This document shows, piece after piece, positions 12,125-23,490 of a stretch of 64,000 nucleotides of DNA. Within the stretch, counting starts at the first letter, position 1, and each line of letters starts with the position of its first letter. The DNA is taken from positions 321,977,186 to 322,041,185 of the forward strand of contig NC_058520.1 of NCBI RefSeq assembly GCF_904849725.1. Reading direction: 5' to 3'. The translations under genes were made by a program, and so were the position numbers. The DNA comes from Hordeum vulgare subsp. vulgare (Eukaryota > Streptophyta > Magnoliopsida > Poales > Poaceae). Under the pieces are notes generated by a model. The model was not told the origin of the DNA, made no database searches, and saw only the letters and a program-made list of their open reading frames with translations.

Positions 12125-12723
12125 TTTTGTACGTGTGAACAGAGTATAAGTGCGAAGAATTTGGAGAGGTCATCTGTGTTCTTAGATTTGAAGAAATTGA
12201 AATTTTAAAAGTTGAGAAATTTGACTAGTGGGTTGAGGAATTTGTCTAAGCACTGTGATCTTGGGCTCCAGAGTTGTGCAGATTCGAAAATTTGCACAAT
12301 TGAGGAATCACGTGAATAATTTTAGTGGCTTAGTGAAATTCATCAAGTGTTTGAGGAATAGAGTGTGCGAAGCTGGTAGACACTGAGGAATAACAGATTT
12401 CTTGAATCTAAGATAAAATAGTAGATCGAAAGGGACAGTAAAAATGGGATTTTAATTACCCTATATGGCAAGCACGAAGAACAGAGGCAGTAATAGTAGA
12501 CGCTTTTCGGTTCGAGTCCGTTGCGCCCTAACTTGGTGGCAGAAGACGGCTACGGCGGCGGCGGCGGATGTAGATGTTCCGCTTCCAGCGTGAGTTCGGC
12601 GACGGAGAAGTCGAGGCAGTGAAGTTGTTCCTCGCTGACGACGAGATTTCTAGCGGTGGCGCTAGGTTTTGCTTGAGGCGGAGAGACGGTCGAGAGAACG
12701 AAGAGTTTGGATAGATGGGGTAA

Positions 12724-12810
12724 GGATGTATTTATAGCTCAGGTGAAAACTGTCCGACCGAAACTTTCAGACCGAACTGCCCTTGCACATTCGTCTCCGC
12801 ACGACACGTG
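12724..12810 (-). promoter_or_regulatory. Candidate internal promoter upstream of the env-position ORF (SIRE A)
   Basis: On the minus strand a G-box CACGTG (12805-12810) lies about 70 bp upstream of GAGCTATAAATACATCC (12724-12740). A CT-rich stretch (CTCTTCGTTCTCTCGACC, about 12.68-12.70 kb) follows at a spacing normal for a plant transcription start. The LTR of the same element has its own TATAAATA (8371-8380). Function is inferred from architecture only. Confidence 0.5.
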
Positions 12811-13110
12811 TAGCCTGAGTTTAAAGCGGTGGAGATCGTGCATATCTGATCGTTGGAAGTGGGGTTCACTTACTGTTTAAGAACATGAAAATAATTTTTG
12901 AAGATTTGAGGATTTCGTTGCAAAATCCTCAGCTGACAAGGACACAGTGAGGATTTTGAACAAAGTTTCAAGTAGAACGCATATGAAGAGTTGAATAGAC
13001 TAGGTGAGTATAGCATAGAGGGGAGTAGGGTCCGATCACATTCACTTAGATGAAATATCAAATTGAAGAATTAGTTATAAGTGAATGCTGTTGAGGACTT
13101 TGAAATCACA

Positions 13111-13113
<3 letters not shown>

Positions 13114-13157
<44 letters not shown>
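13114..13157. repeat. (TA)22 microsatellite
   Basis: Forty-four bases of perfect TA dinucleotides in the pol-to-env spacer of SIRE A. Probably length-variable. Confidence 0.95.
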
Positions 13158-13159
<2 letters not shown>

Positions 13160-13483
13160 CAAATGAAAATCATCAAGTATTTTGAGAATTTTGAAGATTT
13201 GAAAAACTTGAGGATTTTGTGAGAAAGCGTTAGGTTGATGAATTTCAACTTTGACGAAAAACGGCTTGAGGAATTTCAAAGTTGGGTGGTGGCGTGACCC
13301 ACCGTATAAGAATGATGATTTCAGGCACCGCGTACAATTGTCGTAGGGCCCTGAGAACCAAATTCTTCATTGATTTCCTCACACTAAGAGTGATATTCTT
13401 CATTGATTGAAGAAAATCGATTCTTCTTGTGTTGCACATCTAAGTCATCAATTTTGCATAAGTGTTAGGATGTGTGCATGTTT

Positions 13484-15383
13484 TTACAAAACATTAGAAG
13501 ATTCTAAGATATTTAGCTCACACCGCAACTTGCAAAACCTTTTCTCATCCAAGGGCTTAGTGAAAATATCTGCTAGTTGATCATCAGTCTTCACATGGTC
13601 GATGAGGATATTTCCCTTGAGGACATGGTCCCAAAGAAAATGATGATGAATCTGGATATGCTTAGTCTTCGAATGTTGTACTGGGTTGTATGCAATCTTG
13701 ATTGCACTCTCATTGTCGTAGTAGAGAGGCACATTCTTCATGTTGATGCCGTAGTCCTTGAGGGTTTGCTTCATCCACAGCAATTGAGCACAACATGATC
13801 CAGCAGCAATGTACTCACCTTCGGCAGTGGAGAGAGAAAGCAGTTCTGCTTCTTTGAGGACCAACAAACTAATTATCTTCCGAGGAAATGACAAGTGCCA
13901 AAAGTTGACTTGCGATCCACACGGTCACCAGCATAGTCAGAATCAGAATATCCCACAAGATGAAGATTTGAGCCCTTTGGGTACCATAATCCTAGTGTTG
14001 GTGTGTGAGCTAAGTATCAAAGAATATGCTTCACAGCCTTATGGTGTGATTCCTTCGGTTTTGCTTGAAAACATGCACACATGCAAACACTAAGCATTAT
14101 ATCTGGCCTAGATGCACATAAATACAGTAAAGAGCAAATCATTGAGCGATATACGTGTTGATCAAATTCTTTACCATTTTCGGTAGTGCTTAGGTGACCG
14201 TTGGTAGGCATGGGAGTCTTGGTGCCTTTGCATTCATGCATGTCAAATTGCCTCAGAACATCCTTGAGGTATTTCTCCTGTGATATGAAGATGCCATTGT
14301 GTTGTTGATGAATTTGAAGACCTAAGAAGAATTTCAGCTCCCCCATCATAGACATATGATATTCTTCACTCATTATGTGAGCAAGTTCATCAGTGTAACA
14401 TTTGTCAGTACAACCAAATATGATGTCATCGACATATATTTGGCACACAAATAGTTCATTGTCATAGGATTTTGTGAAAAGAGTTGGATCGAGTGAACCA
14501 GGTTTGAGGCCTTTCTTCATGAGGAATTCCTTCAATGTATCATACCACGCCCGAGCGGCTTGCTTGAGGCCATATAGTGCCTTTTTGAGTGTGAAGACTT
14601 TGTCCGGATTCTTCGGATCCTCAAAACCTGGGGGATGGGCAACATATACTTCTTCCTCAAGCTTACCATTGAGGAATGCACTTTCCACATACATTTGATA
14701 TAAGGTAATGTTATGATGATTAGCATAATCAAGTAGTATTCGAATAGCTTCAAGTCTAGCAACAGGTGCAAAAGTTTCATCAAAACCAATTCCTTCAACC
14801 TATGTGTAGCCTTGGGGTACAAGTCATGCCTTATTCCTCACCACTTGACCATCCTCATCTTTCTTGTTTCGGAAAATCCACTTAGTGTCGATGATATTGT
14901 GCTTGCGAGGATCTGGTCGTTTGACGAACTCCCACACGTCATCTAGCTTGAATTGAAGAAGTTCATCTTGCATGGCTTGAATCCACTCACGTTCCATGAA
15001 AGCCTCAGCAACTTTTGAAGGTTCTGTGATAGACACAAAAGAAGAATTCCCACAAAAGTTAACTAAGTGTGAAGCTTTTGAGCGAGTGAGAGGACTTGGC
15101 GCGTTGATGTCATTGAGGATTTTGTCAAGTTCTACTTCATTTGCAATCCTTGGATGAGCTGGTTGAGGATTTCGTCTGGGCTGAGGAATTTGTTCTGGAG
15201 CAATTTCCTCAGGAGCATCTTCTTGATTTTCAACAGTATTGGGAGTGATTTCTTCAACAATTTCCTCAGTAGGAACAATGTCTTTAGTAGCTTTGAGCTT
15301 GATTGCTTCCTCAGGAGACAATTTTTATGGATCCGGAGGCAATTGCTCTCTTTGCGAGCCATTAGTTTCATCGAACTGCACAT
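13484..15383 (-). pseudogene. Reverse transcriptase and RNase H region of SIRE A pol
   Basis: The minus strand carries the copia RT (about 15321-14017) with TKWIFRNKKDEDG, FLNGKLEEEVY, LYGLKQAARAWY and the catalytic QIYVDDIIFG. RNase H follows (about 13975-13484) with YSDSDYAGD, STAEGEY and YDNESAIKI, so its acidic residues look present. The frame is broken at 14822-14824 (TGA), 14800-14802 (TAG), 14014-14016 (TGA) and by a frameshift near 13.9 kb. All three stops are one C-to-T or G-to-A step from the residues expected at those motif positions (R, Q, R). It is an inactive relic of a typical SIRE-type pol. Confidence 0.85.
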
Positions 15384-15545
15384 CTACAGTTTCAACAACC
15401 TTGTTGTCATAGTTATCAAAGGCTCTATAGGTGTGCGAGTCTTTTCCATAACCGAGCATAAAACCCTCATGTGCTTTAGGTGCAAACATTGAGCTATGGT
15501 GAGGATCTCTAATCCAGCATTTTGCACTGAAGACTTTGAAATAAT

Positions 15546-16250
15546 TTACATTGGGTTTCTTGTCAGTGAGGAGTTCATATGAGGTTTTCTTGAGGATTTG
15601 TGAAGATATACCCTATTGATGATATGGCAAGCAGTGTTGATTGCTTCAGGCCAGAAACAACGAGGAGTTTGATATTCTTCAAGCATGGTCCGTGCCATTT
15701 CAACCAGAGTCATGTTCTTCCTTTCGATGACGCCATTCTGTTGAGGAGTATAAGGAAGAGACAATTCGTGAGTAATACCAAGTTCATCAAGATAAGCATC
15801 AAGACTAGTGTTTTTGAATTCTGTCCCATTATCACTCCTGATGTGTTTGATCTTGACGCCGAAGTTCGTCGAGGCCCTTGAGGAAAAAACATTTGAAGAC
15901 TTCCTGCACTTCAGTTTTATACAGAATGATATGCACCCAAGTGTGTCTGTAATAATCATCAACTATGAAAAAGCCATATAAAGACGCTGCATTTGTTAGA
16001 TTGCCATAATGAGTAGGTCCAAATAGGTCCATGTGCAATTCAAATGGACGAGTAGTAGTCATGATAGTCTTTGAGGGGTGTTTGGATCTGGTCATTTTTC
16101 CACACTCACAAGCACCGCAGAGGTGGCCCTTGAGGAATTTGACTGATTCGATGCCAATGACATGCTTCTTCTTTGCCAGCGTGTGCAAATTCCTCATACC
16201 TGCATGAGCAAGTCTTAGATGCCATAGCCATCCTTCTGAGGTTTTTTCTA
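15546..16250 (-). pseudogene. Integrase region of SIRE A pol
   Basis: Copia-type integrase. The zinc-finger end (HLCGACECGKMTRSKH) is followed by the core with all three acidic residues recognisable: Asp in HMDLFGPT, Asp in IRSDNGTEF and Glu in QQNGVIERKN. A frameshift near 15.85-15.96 kb separates the first from the second catalytic residue. RT follows after a Glu/Pro-rich linker, the usual copia order. Function: inserts cDNA into host DNA; this copy is inactive. Confidence 0.85.
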
Positions 16251-16254
16251 GTAA

Positions 16255-16640
16255 TCATGTGGCTGGTTGAGGACCTATAGAGAAATCAACAATGTACAAA
16301 TCCCCTCTTCTAACACCTTCGAAGACTTCGGATATGTCAGATTCCATGATGACAACACATCTATATTTTCCAAAGATAACAACCATATCAAGATTGCAAA
16401 GCATTGAGACTAACATGAGATTAAACCCAAGGGATTCAACAAGCATCACTTTGTCCATGTGTCTCTCCATGGAAATAGCCACTTTGCCAAGTCCCAATAC
16501 CTTTCTTTTACCTTTGTCAACACAGGTGATTTGCTTCACGGCGATGGAGTCAGTGGCATATTCATCAGCAAGCTTTTGTCACCAGTCATGTGGTGTGTGC
16601 AGCCACTATCAAGAACCCACTTAGTATTCTTGGCTTTGTC
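16255..16640 (-). pseudogene. Protease region of SIRE A
   Basis: On the minus strand the retropepsin active site KWVLDSGCTHHMTG appears near 16580-16625. It is followed by a frame change and then sequence resembling the rest of a copia protease and the pre-integrase stretch (YIVDFSIGPQPAT). The catalytic Asp is kept but the frame is not. Confidence 0.75.
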
Positions 16641-19003
16641 ATCCTGCAGATGAATTAGTACAGCGTACCATCTCATATGCTTCAGACTTGAAGAATATGC
16701 TATCAATTTCATCAGATAGGAATTTCATCATAAACGATAGATTTGCGGACGTGTGAAATGTTATCATTTCATCAATGTTAGCTTGCGTCCGATCAAGCAT
16801 TTTCCTCAGGTCTCCAGCAAATTCTGCAGATGATGATTTTCATCTGGAGACCTGACCTGCAGAAGTGATTAATTCAATTTCTTCACCACCCACATGTGAA
16901 GGGGTGGCAAAGAGTTTATCATCCTGCAAGCACCATATGAGAAAGAAGGCATTGAAGCTAATGCACTTCTCTTCACAGTAGGGGGGTTAGAGTACTCAAA
17001 TGATTAGGCAGAGAAGTTCTTTGAGGATTTATGAACATAATGATTTGAGGTATAATGCTGATATTCATATCCCTTGTAATTTCCCTGCATATCAGAAGCA
17101 TTAGCACGAGTACGAGCATAGTTTTGACCAGTTGAGGATTTTGATCCTCTTGAAGACTTTGGTCCTCCTAAGGAATTTGATCTGGGGTTCAGATTCTTCA
17201 TAGGTGGTGTCATGAGGACATTCACATGAAGATTTTCAAGGGAACTTTTGGGGACCTAGATTTTCCTCAGGGGTGGTCCATTCCTGCAGTTAGTTCCAAG
17301 GTATCGAGCAAATACTTCACTAGATTGATTTTTGAACAGTTTATAGTTGGAGTCAAATCACTCATCTGAGGAATAGGATAATTCACATGCAAAGCCTATT
17401 AGATTGGATGGATCAACAGGAGGTCCTTTAGCAACAACCCATGAGGTTTTGGGATACTCTCGGGTTTCCAGTATGATCCATCAACATTCAATTTCCTCTC
17501 AAAGGCACTTCCTTCTTTCCTCGGGTTCCTGTTCAATATCTGTTTTTTGAGCACATCGCAAAGGGTTTGATGCCCTTTGATATTTTTGTACATGTCTATC
17601 ACATACAATTCCTTAAGCCCTACATTTTTGTCAATCACATTTGTTGTTTCCTCAAGTGAGGAATTTTATACCACATGAGCAGCTGAAGAATTTGTAGATT
17701 CATGTTCGATGCATTTGAGACATGGTGGAATGAATTCAACCTGAGTGGCACTGATCTGTTGAGCGAGCAATGGATCATTTTCCATTCGAAGATCATCATG
17801 AGACATCCTCAACTTATCAAGATCAAGTTTTTGTTGAAGAAATTCATAGGGAAGTTTCTCATGATCAACCAGGAGTGTGCCATGACGATCTTGAAGATTA
17901 TCGAATCTGGACTGAAGAATTTTTATATCTTTAGTGAGGATTTGGGTAAGATTCATTTCATCATTCAACAGGTCATCGCTTCTGTCTAGCAGTTTCTGAA
18001 GCTTTTCAAGGGCAGTCTGTTGTTTAGTTGCAATGTTGGCAAGTTTACTGTAACTAGGTTTTTTTATAATCATCAGGTTCTCAGTCACTTGAATCAGAGG
18101 AGGAAGTATCATTCGGTACCTTGGAACCTTTTGCCATGAAGCAATAGGTTGGAGCGAAGTCATCAGCATAGTCATCGGTGTAGATGGCGTTGTCGTTTTC
18201 TTCAAGGTTGAAGATTGGCTTGCTGACGAATGTGGTAGCTAGTGCAAGACTAGCCTGTCCAGATTCTGAGTCTTCTTCAGAACCCTCCTCTTCATCACAT
18301 TCCTCAGATTCTGCCTCAGAATCCATTTCCTTGCCAATAAGTGCCCGAGCCTTTCTGAAACTAATTTTCTTGTGCGATGAGGACTTTGAGGATGAGGATT
18401 TTGAAGATTTCTTATTTTTCTTCGAGTCATGAGAACTTTCATCCTTGTATTTCTTCTTCTTTATTCCTTCACCCAACGAGGACAATCAGCAATATAGTGA
18501 CCTGATTTCTTGCATTTGTGGCAGGTTCTTTTCTTGTAGTCCTCAGATGAAGATTCTGATTTCCTCATATATCTTCTTGAAGATTTACCAAACTGGCCGC
18601 ATCTTGTAAACTTCTAGAATTTCCTCACGAGCATTTCAAGCTCCTGTTCAAGTTCTTCAGGATCACCAATGCTGCAATGTGAGTCTTCTTCTTGAGACAA
18701 GGAAATTGCTTTGGCCTTCAGTGCACGAGGTCTAGAATAGCTTGGTCCATATTGATCTCTCTTTTCTTCCTGTTGGAATTCATGAGTATTGAGTCTTTCG
18801 GGTATATCAGTAGGATCAAGCATCTTGTAGTCTGGTCTTTCTTGAATCATCAGAACCACTGTATCAAATGATGAATCCAAAGATCTTAGCAGTTTCTTCA
18901 CAACTTCAAGGTCAGTAATGTCTCGAGCTCCCAGTGCTTGCAGTTCATTCGATATGTCAGTGAGGCGATCAAAGGTATCTTGGCAGCTTTCATTGTCAAG
19001 ACT
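16641..19003 (-). pseudogene. gag of SIRE A, 3' part
   Basis: It continues the gag begun at 29565 after the Athila-type insertion. In order on the minus strand: the helical gag core (QALGARDITDLEVVKKLLRSL, about 18.9 kb); a CCHC zinc knuckle CHKCKKSGHYIADC (18523-18482); a Lys/Ser-rich then acidic stretch (KKNKKSSKSSSSK, SEECDEEEGSEED); and a long coiled coil (about 18.05-17.70 kb, ALEKLQKLLDRSDDLL) typical of SIRE-lineage gag. Several stops and frameshifts, one just after the core near 18.61 kb. Gag would form the virus-like particle and bind RNA. Confidence 0.8.
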
Positions 19004-19294
19004 TGATACGTCCATTTTGCATCATGCTTTTATATTGATATTTATTGCATTATGGGCTGTTATTACACATTACGGTACAATACTTATGCCTTTTCTCTCT
19101 TATTTTATAAGGTTTACATGAAGAGGGAGCATGCCGGCAACTGGAATTCTGGGCTAAAAAGGTAGCAAGTTTGAGATACCTGTTCTGCACAACTCCAAAA
19201 GCCATGAAAATCAACGAGGAATTATTTTGGAATATATAAAAAATACCGGGCGGTAGAAGTATTGGAGGGGAGCCACCAGGAGGCCACAAGCCTG

Positions 19295-19326
19295 CCAGGC
19301 GCGCCCTACCCCCTGGGCGCGCCTGG
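19295..19326. repeat. 12-bp-arm GC hairpin in the 5' LTR
   Basis: CCAGGCGCGCCC (19295-19306) and GGGCGCGCCTGG (19315-19326) are perfect reverse complements with an 8-base loop, about 45 bp upstream of the TATA box. The same site in the 3' LTR (about 27952-27982) is slightly diverged. Confidence 0.85.
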
Positions 19327-19371
19327 TGGACTCGTGGGCCCCCCGTTACCCCTCCGGCTCCCATCTTCTTC

Positions 19372-19378
19372 TATAAGG
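19372..19378 (+). promoter_or_regulatory. TATA box of the Athila-type 5' LTR
   Basis: TATAAGG following the hairpin; the same motif is present in the 3' LTR near 28029. It is the probable promoter for the genomic RNA. Confidence 0.55.
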
Positions 19379-20538
19379 AGGGTTTCCTCCCAGAAAAAAT
19401 AAACAGAGAGCTTTCGGGAAGAAATGCCGCCACCACGAGGCGGAACTTGAGCAGAACCAATGTAGAGCTCCGGCAGGGCCGTTCTGCGTGGGAAACTTGC
19501 CTCCCGGAGGGGGAAATCATCACCATCGTCATCACCAACACTCCTCTCATCGGAGGGGACTCATCTCCATCAACATCTTCATCATCACCATCTCATCTCC
19601 AAACCCTAGATCATCTCTTGTAACCAATCTCCATCCCGCGACTCCGATTGGTACTTGTAAGGTTGCTAGTAGTGTTAATTACTCCTTGTAGTTAATGCTA
19701 GTTGGATTACTCGGTGGAAGATCATATGTTCAGATCCTTAATGCTATTCAATACCTCTCTGATCATGAACATAATTATCCTTTGTGAGTAGTTACGTTTG
19801 TTCCTGAGGACATGGGATAAGTCGTGCTATAAGTAGTCATGTGAATTTGGTATTCGTTCGCTATTTTGATGCGTTGTATGTTGTCTTTCCTCTAGTGGTG
19901 TTATGTGAACGTCTACTACATAACACTTCACCATTATTTGGGCCTAGAGGAAGGCATTGGGAAGTAATAAGTAGATGATGGGTTGCTAGAGTGACAGAAG
20001 CTTAAACCCTAGTTTATGCGTTGCTTCGTAAGGGGCTGATTTGGATCCACTAGTTTAATGATATGGTTAGACTTTGTGTTAATTCTTCTTTTGTAGTTGC
20101 GGATGCTTGCGAGAGGGGTTAATAATAAGTGGGATGTTTTTCCAAGTAAGGACAGCACCCAAGCACTGGTACACCCACATATCAAACAATCAAAGTAGCG
20201 AACGCGAATCATATGAACATGATGAAAACTAGCTTGACAGAAATTCCCATGTGTCCTCGGGAGCGCTTTACCCTATATAAGAGTTCGTCCAGGCTTGTCC
20301 CTTGCTACAAAAGGGATTGGGCCATCTTGCTGCACCTTTGTTACTATTGTTACTTGCTACCCGTTACGAATTATCTTATCACACAACTATCTATTACCGA
20401 TAATTTCAGTGCATGCAGACAATACCTTGCTGAAAACCATTTGTCATTTCCTTCTGCTCCTCATTGGGTTCGACACTCTTACTTATCGAAAGGACTACAA
20501 TAGATCCCCTATACTTGTGGGTCATGAAGACTCTTTTC

Positions 20539-20556
20539 TAGCGCCGTTGCCGGGGA
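20539..20556 (+). other. Primer binding site (Athila type)
   Basis: TAGCGCCGTTGCCGGGGA, 11 bp after the LTR, differing at one base from the usual TGGCGCCGTTGCCGGGGA. It is the minus-strand priming site on the genomic RNA. Confidence 0.8.
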
Positions 20557-20633
20557 GTGAAGCGCCTTTGGTCAGTGGAATTTGGTAAGGAAACAATTAT
20601 ATAGTGTGCTGAAATTTATTGTCACTTGTCACT

Positions 20634-21302
20634 ATGGAAACTAATCCTTTGAGGAGCTTTTTCGGGGTATCTTCACCTCGACCGGAAGCAGAAAGAGATG
20701 CTCCTCAACCTAATGCACCTACTGAAAATATTTATTATGAAATTCTTTCGGGTATGCTAGAGAAACTGTTGGCTAATCCATTTATAGGAGATGGAACATC
20801 ACATCCCGACTTGCATCTAATCTATGTAGATGAAGTTTGTGGTTTATTAAAGCTTGCAGGTTTGCCCGAGGATGAGGTCAAGAAGAAGGTCTTTCCCTTA
20901 TCTTTGGGGGATAAAGCATTGAGATGGTATAGGCTATGTGATGATACTGGATCATGGAACTACAACCGATTGAAATTGGAATTTCATCAAAAGTTTTATC
21001 CTATGCATTTGGTACATCGTGATCGGAAATATATCTATAATTTTTGGCCTCGTGATAGAGAAAGTATCGCTCAAGCTTGGGGGAGGCTTAAGTCAATGTT
21101 ATATTCATGCGCCAACCATGAGCTCTCGAGAGAAATTATTATTCATAACTTCTATGCTCGGCTTTCTCATGATAATCGCACCATGCTTGACACTTCTTGT
21201 ACCGATTCTTTTATGAATAGAAATATAGACTACAAATGGGATTTATTGGAAAGAATTAAACGCAACTCTGAAGATTGGGAGTTTGATGAAGGTAAGGAGT
21301 GA
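20634..21302 (+). pseudogene. gag of the Athila-type element
   Basis: The ATG at 20634 (METNPLRSFFG) is chosen because the upstream frame has no ATG. 223 codons. The gag core has LSLGDKALRWY, FHQKFYPMHLVHRDRKYIYNF and ESIAQAWGRLKSML, the plant gypsy retrotransposon-gag pattern. TGA at 21300-21302 interrupts it, and the next segment continues in the same frame, so the stop is a secondary mutation rather than the natural end. No CCHC knuckle is seen. Confidence 0.8.
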
Positions 21303-22202
21303 GATATGAATCTTAAGTTCGATTGCGTTAAATCCTTCATTGAAACAAATACTTTTTGTGATTTTAGCGCTAAACATGGACTTGACTCTGAGATAGTAGC
21401 TTCATTATGTGAATCATTTGCTGCTCATATTAATATCCCTAGGGAGAAGTGGTTTAAATATCATCCTTCCATGGAAGTTAATGTAGTAAAACCCAATCCA
21501 GTTGAAGAGAAAGTTATTGCTTATAATGATTCTATTGTTCATGGTGCTTACATTGAGAAACCACCTTTCCCTGTTAGAATAAAGGATCATGCTAAGGCTT
21601 CAATTGTGATACGTAAGGGCTACATTAGAACACCTACACCCCCTGAGGAAATTAAAGTTGAACCTAGCATTGCTATTATTAAAGATCTCTTGGCCGATAA
21701 TGTTGATGGGCATGTTATTCAAGTCTGTGAAGATGCTGCTAGAATTGCTAAACCTCATGCTAGAGACAAACATAAGCATGTTGTTGGCATGTCTGTTGTT
21801 TCTGTTAAGATAGGAGATCATTGTTATCATGGTTTATGTGAAATGGGTGCTAGTGTTAGTGCAATACCTCGATATTTATATAATGAAATTAAAGATAAGA
21901 TTGCGCGTGTCGAGATGGAATTAATGGATGTTACTATTCAACTTGCTAATAGAGATACTATCTGCCCTATGGGAATTGTTAGAGATGTTGAAGTCTTGTG
22001 TGGTAAAACTAAGTATCCTACTGATTTTCTCGTTCTTTCTACCACACAAGATAGCTTTTGTCCCATCATATTTGGTAGACCTTTTCTCAATACTGTTAAT
22101 GCTCAGATTGATTGTGACAAACAAACTATTACTATTGGCTTTGAAGGTTTGTCACATGAATTTAATTTTACTAAGTTTGGTAGACAACCTCATGAAAAAT
22201 AA
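21303..22202 (+). pseudogene. gag C-terminus and protease of the Athila-type element, catalytic Asp lost
   Basis: In frame with the preceding gag. A linker domain (about 150 residues) is followed by the retropepsin. Where Athila-type proteases read C-D-x-GASVSAIP, this copy reads CEMGASVSAIP: the codon at 21840-21842 is GAA (Glu) instead of an Asp codon. The downstream IFGRPFLNT motif is intact. The segment ends at TAA 22200-22202, directly followed in frame by the RT segment; related elements read Glu or another sense codon there. The Asp-to-Glu change would be expected to cripple a protease that needs the Asp dyad. Confidence 0.8.
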
Positions 22203-23490
22203 TTGTCTAGTAAGGATGAAATTATTGCTCTTGCTTCTATTGCCGTGCCTCGTACTGATCCTTTAGAGCAATACTTTCTTGAACATGAAAATAATATGCA
22301 TATGGATGAAAGGAATGAGATAGATAGAGTTATCTTTGAACAACATCCTATCCTTAAGAATAATTTGCCTGTTGAATTACTTGGAGATCCACCTCCACCG
22401 AAGGGTGATCCTGTGTTTGAGCCTAAACAATTACCTGATACTCTTAAGTATGCTTATCTAGATGAAAAAGAGATATATCATGTTATTATTAGTGCTAACC
22501 TTTCAGAGAATGAAGAAAAGAAATTATTGAAAACTCTGAGGAAGCACCATGTTGCTATTGGATATACTCTTGATGATCTTAAGGGCATTAGTCCCACTCT
22601 ATGCCAGCATAAAATTAAAACTGATCCTGATTCCAAACCACTTGCCGATCATCAACGAAGATTAAATCCTAAGATGAAAGAAGTGGTAAGAAAAGAAATA
22701 CTAAAGCTCGTGGAAGCATGTATTATCTATCCTGTTGCTCATAGTGATTGGGTAAGTCCGGTACATTGTGTCCCTAAGAAGGGAGGTATTACCGTTGTCC
22801 CTAATGAGAAAGATAAATTGATCCCACAGAGAATTGTTACTGGCTATAGGATGGTAATTGATTTTAGGAAATTAAATAAAGCTGCTAAGAAAGATCATTA
22901 CCCTTTGCCTTTTATTGATCAAATGCTTGAAAGATTGTCTAAACATACACACTTCTACTTTCTAGATGGTTATTATGGTTTCTCCCAAATACCTGTTGCA
23001 CAATCTGATCAGGAGAAAACCACTTTTACTTTCCCTTTCGGTACCTTTGCTTATAGACGTAAGCCTTTTGGTTTATGCAATGGACCTGCTACCTTTCAAA
23101 GATGTATGATCGCTATATTCTCTGACTTTTGTGAAAAGATTGTTGAGGTTTTCATGGATGATTTCTCCGTTTACGGATCTTCTTTTGATGATTGCTTGAG
23201 CAACCTTGATCGAGTTTTGCAGAGATGTAAAGATACTAACCTTGTCTTGAATTGGGAGAAGTGCCACTTTATGGTTAATGAAGGCATCGTCTTAGGACAT
23301 AAAATTTCTGAAAGAGGTATTGAAGTCGATAAGGCTAAAGTTGATGCGATCGAGAAAATGCCATGCCCTACAGACATTAAAGGTATAAGAAGTTTCCTTC
23401 GCCATGTTGGTTTCTATAGAAGGTTCATTAAAGACTTCTCTAAGATTTCTATGCCTCTCACCAATCTCTTGCAAAAAGATATTCCATTTA
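22203..23490 (+). pseudogene. Reverse transcriptase of the Athila-type element
   Basis: Gypsy RT with all core motifs: an N-terminal linker, WVSPVHCVPKKGG, YRMVIDFRKLNKA, FYFLDGYYGFSQIPV, FTFPFGTFAYRRKPFGLCNGPATFQR and the catalytic FMDD (23151-23162), followed by the RT connection ([13 protein letters not shown]). It is uninterrupted until a missing base in a T run at about 23491-23494 (frameshift), just before RNase H. Upstream it is read through the stop at 22200-22202. Confidence 0.88.

Larger units (their letters stand above)
12125..13483 (-). other. pol-to-env spacer of SIRE A
   Basis: 1.36 kb with no long ORF between RNase H and the env-position ATG. On the minus strand it contains, in order, the (TA)n tract, an AT-rich stretch, a G-box and TATA box, a pyrimidine-rich GC-rich leader with CCGCCG repeats (about 12.55-12.70 kb), and an AT-rich leader up to the ATG. 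It looks more like a plant promoter and 5' UTR than decayed pol. Confidence 0.55.
19004..20527 (+). repeat. 5' LTR of the Athila-type element
   Basis: It runs from TGATACGTCC to ...CTTGTGGGTCATGA, where the partner LTR has TCA. It contains a perfect GC-rich hairpin, a TATA box, a polypurine GGAGGGG stretch, and the block TGAAAACCATTTGTCATTTCC near its end. Confidence 0.88.

Noticed and set aside
12161..12480. Candidate intron in the SIRE A leader (GGGTAATT donor, AACACAG acceptor)
   Set aside because: The signals are weak, they do not create or preserve an informative reading phase, and the env-position ATG lies downstream of the acceptor anyway.
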